NCBI GenBank assembly: GCA_946481265.1
Contig: CAMLNE010000084.1
Coordinates: 1 to 13,086 of the forward strand
Origin: an uncultured Panacagrimonas sp.
GTDB lineage: Bacteria > Pseudomonadota > Gammaproteobacteria > Nevskiales > Nevskiaceae
Reading direction: 5' to 3'
Length of the DNA: 13,086 bases
A program made the position numbers and the translations under genes. The notes below the pieces were generated by a model, which was not told where the DNA came from, made no database searches, and worked only from the letters and a program-made list of their open reading frames with translations. Positions 12,725 through 13,086 of this stretch are shown piece after piece (positions within the stretch are counted from its first letter, which is position 1; every line of letters begins with the position of its first letter).

Positions 12725-13086
12725 TCATTCCAGATTCAGCTTCTTCACCTTGTAGCGCAGCTGCCGGAACGTCAGGCCCAGCAGGGCCGCAGCCTTGGTC
12801 TTGTTGTAGCGGGTCTTTTCCAGTGCGTCCTGGATCGCCCGGCGTTCGAGTTCCTCGACGCGATCGTCGAGACCGGCGGTGGAGACGGTCCCCGCCGGGT
12901 GCGTTGCCGCATTCGCCGGGCGCGTCGAGGGCTCGGCGCCGTGGTCCTCGAAGCCGGTCATCGCCACGCGCAGCTGCAGATCCTCGGCCGTGATCGCGGC
13001 GCCGTCGGACAGGGTCAGGGCACGCTCGAGGATGTTCTCCAATTCGCGGACGTTGCCCGGGAATTCGTAGCTGAGCAGCAGCCGCT
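12725..13086 (-). CDS. 3' part of a sigma-54 activator, probably PilR
   Basis: Open to the right edge, so the N-terminal receiver and most of the AAA+ domain lie outside the window. The visible part starts with the end of the sigma-54 interaction domain, LLLSYEFPGNVRELENILER, with the family PGNVREL signature. A variable linker follows, then a Fis-type helix-turn-helix: DRVEELERRAIQDALEKT, then NKTKAAALLGLTFRQLRYKVKKLNLE. The GLTFR-x-LRYK-x-KKL ending resembles PilR, the activator of type IV pilin genes, more than NtrC, but the fragment alone does not settle this. Its TGA overlaps an ATG in frame with the DUF885 gene downstream. Confidence 0.9.
   Translation of the reverse strand, partial: RLLLSYEFPGNVRELENILERALTLSDGAAITAEDLQLRVAMTGFEDHGAEPSTRPANAATHPAGTVSTAGLDDRVEELERRAIQDALEKTRYNKTKAAALLGLTFRQLRYKVKKLNLE

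Overview
The window is a stretch of high-GC chromosome that looks like an ordinary gammaproteobacterial core region, most likely Xanthomonadales/Lysobacterales or a close relative. The clues are a Vfr/Clp-type CRP homologue next to an OsmC protein and an E. coli-type SpeD, DUF4124 proteins, a PilR-like regulator, and GC-rich third codon positions throughout. I see no insertion sequences, phage genes, CRISPR arrays, tRNA or rRNA. Every gene assignment comes from reading the protein sequences; no search was run.

Layout, left to right. (1) The tail of an unidentified gene, then glnK-amtB on the plus strand: ammonium uptake and its PII regulator. (2) A minus-strand membrane-anchored protein of unknown function that may be read from a leaderless transcript, facing a pair of tandem DUF4124 secreted proteins on the plus strand. 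(3) A 627-residue fusion of an LplT-like lysophospholipid transporter and a PlsC-like acyltransferase, ending head-on against an exported COG4798 methyltransferase-like protein. (4) An exported formylglycine-generating-enzyme-like (SUMF1 fold) protein on the minus strand, divergent from sugE/gdx. (5) speD and an osmC-family gene on the minus strand, divergent from the CRP-family regulator. (6) A DUF885 lipoprotein peptidase on the minus strand directly downstream of, and possibly coupled to, the 3' end of a pilR-like sigma-54 activator that runs off the right edge.

The most informative non-coding element is upstream of sugE: two GC-rich hairpins capped by ACGA and ACGG tetraloops, separated by a short linker and placed directly after a -10-like element. 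This is the architecture of the guanidine-II (mini-ykkC) riboswitch, and the downstream gene is the expected guanidinium exporter, so the two explain each other. Other structure includes hairpins over all four convergent gene junctions (none with a clear U-tract), a perfect palindrome with 11-base arms between the SUMF1-like and methyltransferase genes, a 5'-terminal hairpin in the speD leader, and a shared 12-base promoter-like motif (GGYTARRMTSGC) ahead of glnK, the first DUF4124 gene and sugE.

No gene-free stretch exceeds 300 bases. The longest is the 266-base gap between the SUMF1-like gene and sugE, which holds the riboswitch, both divergent promoters and a 12-base palindrome.
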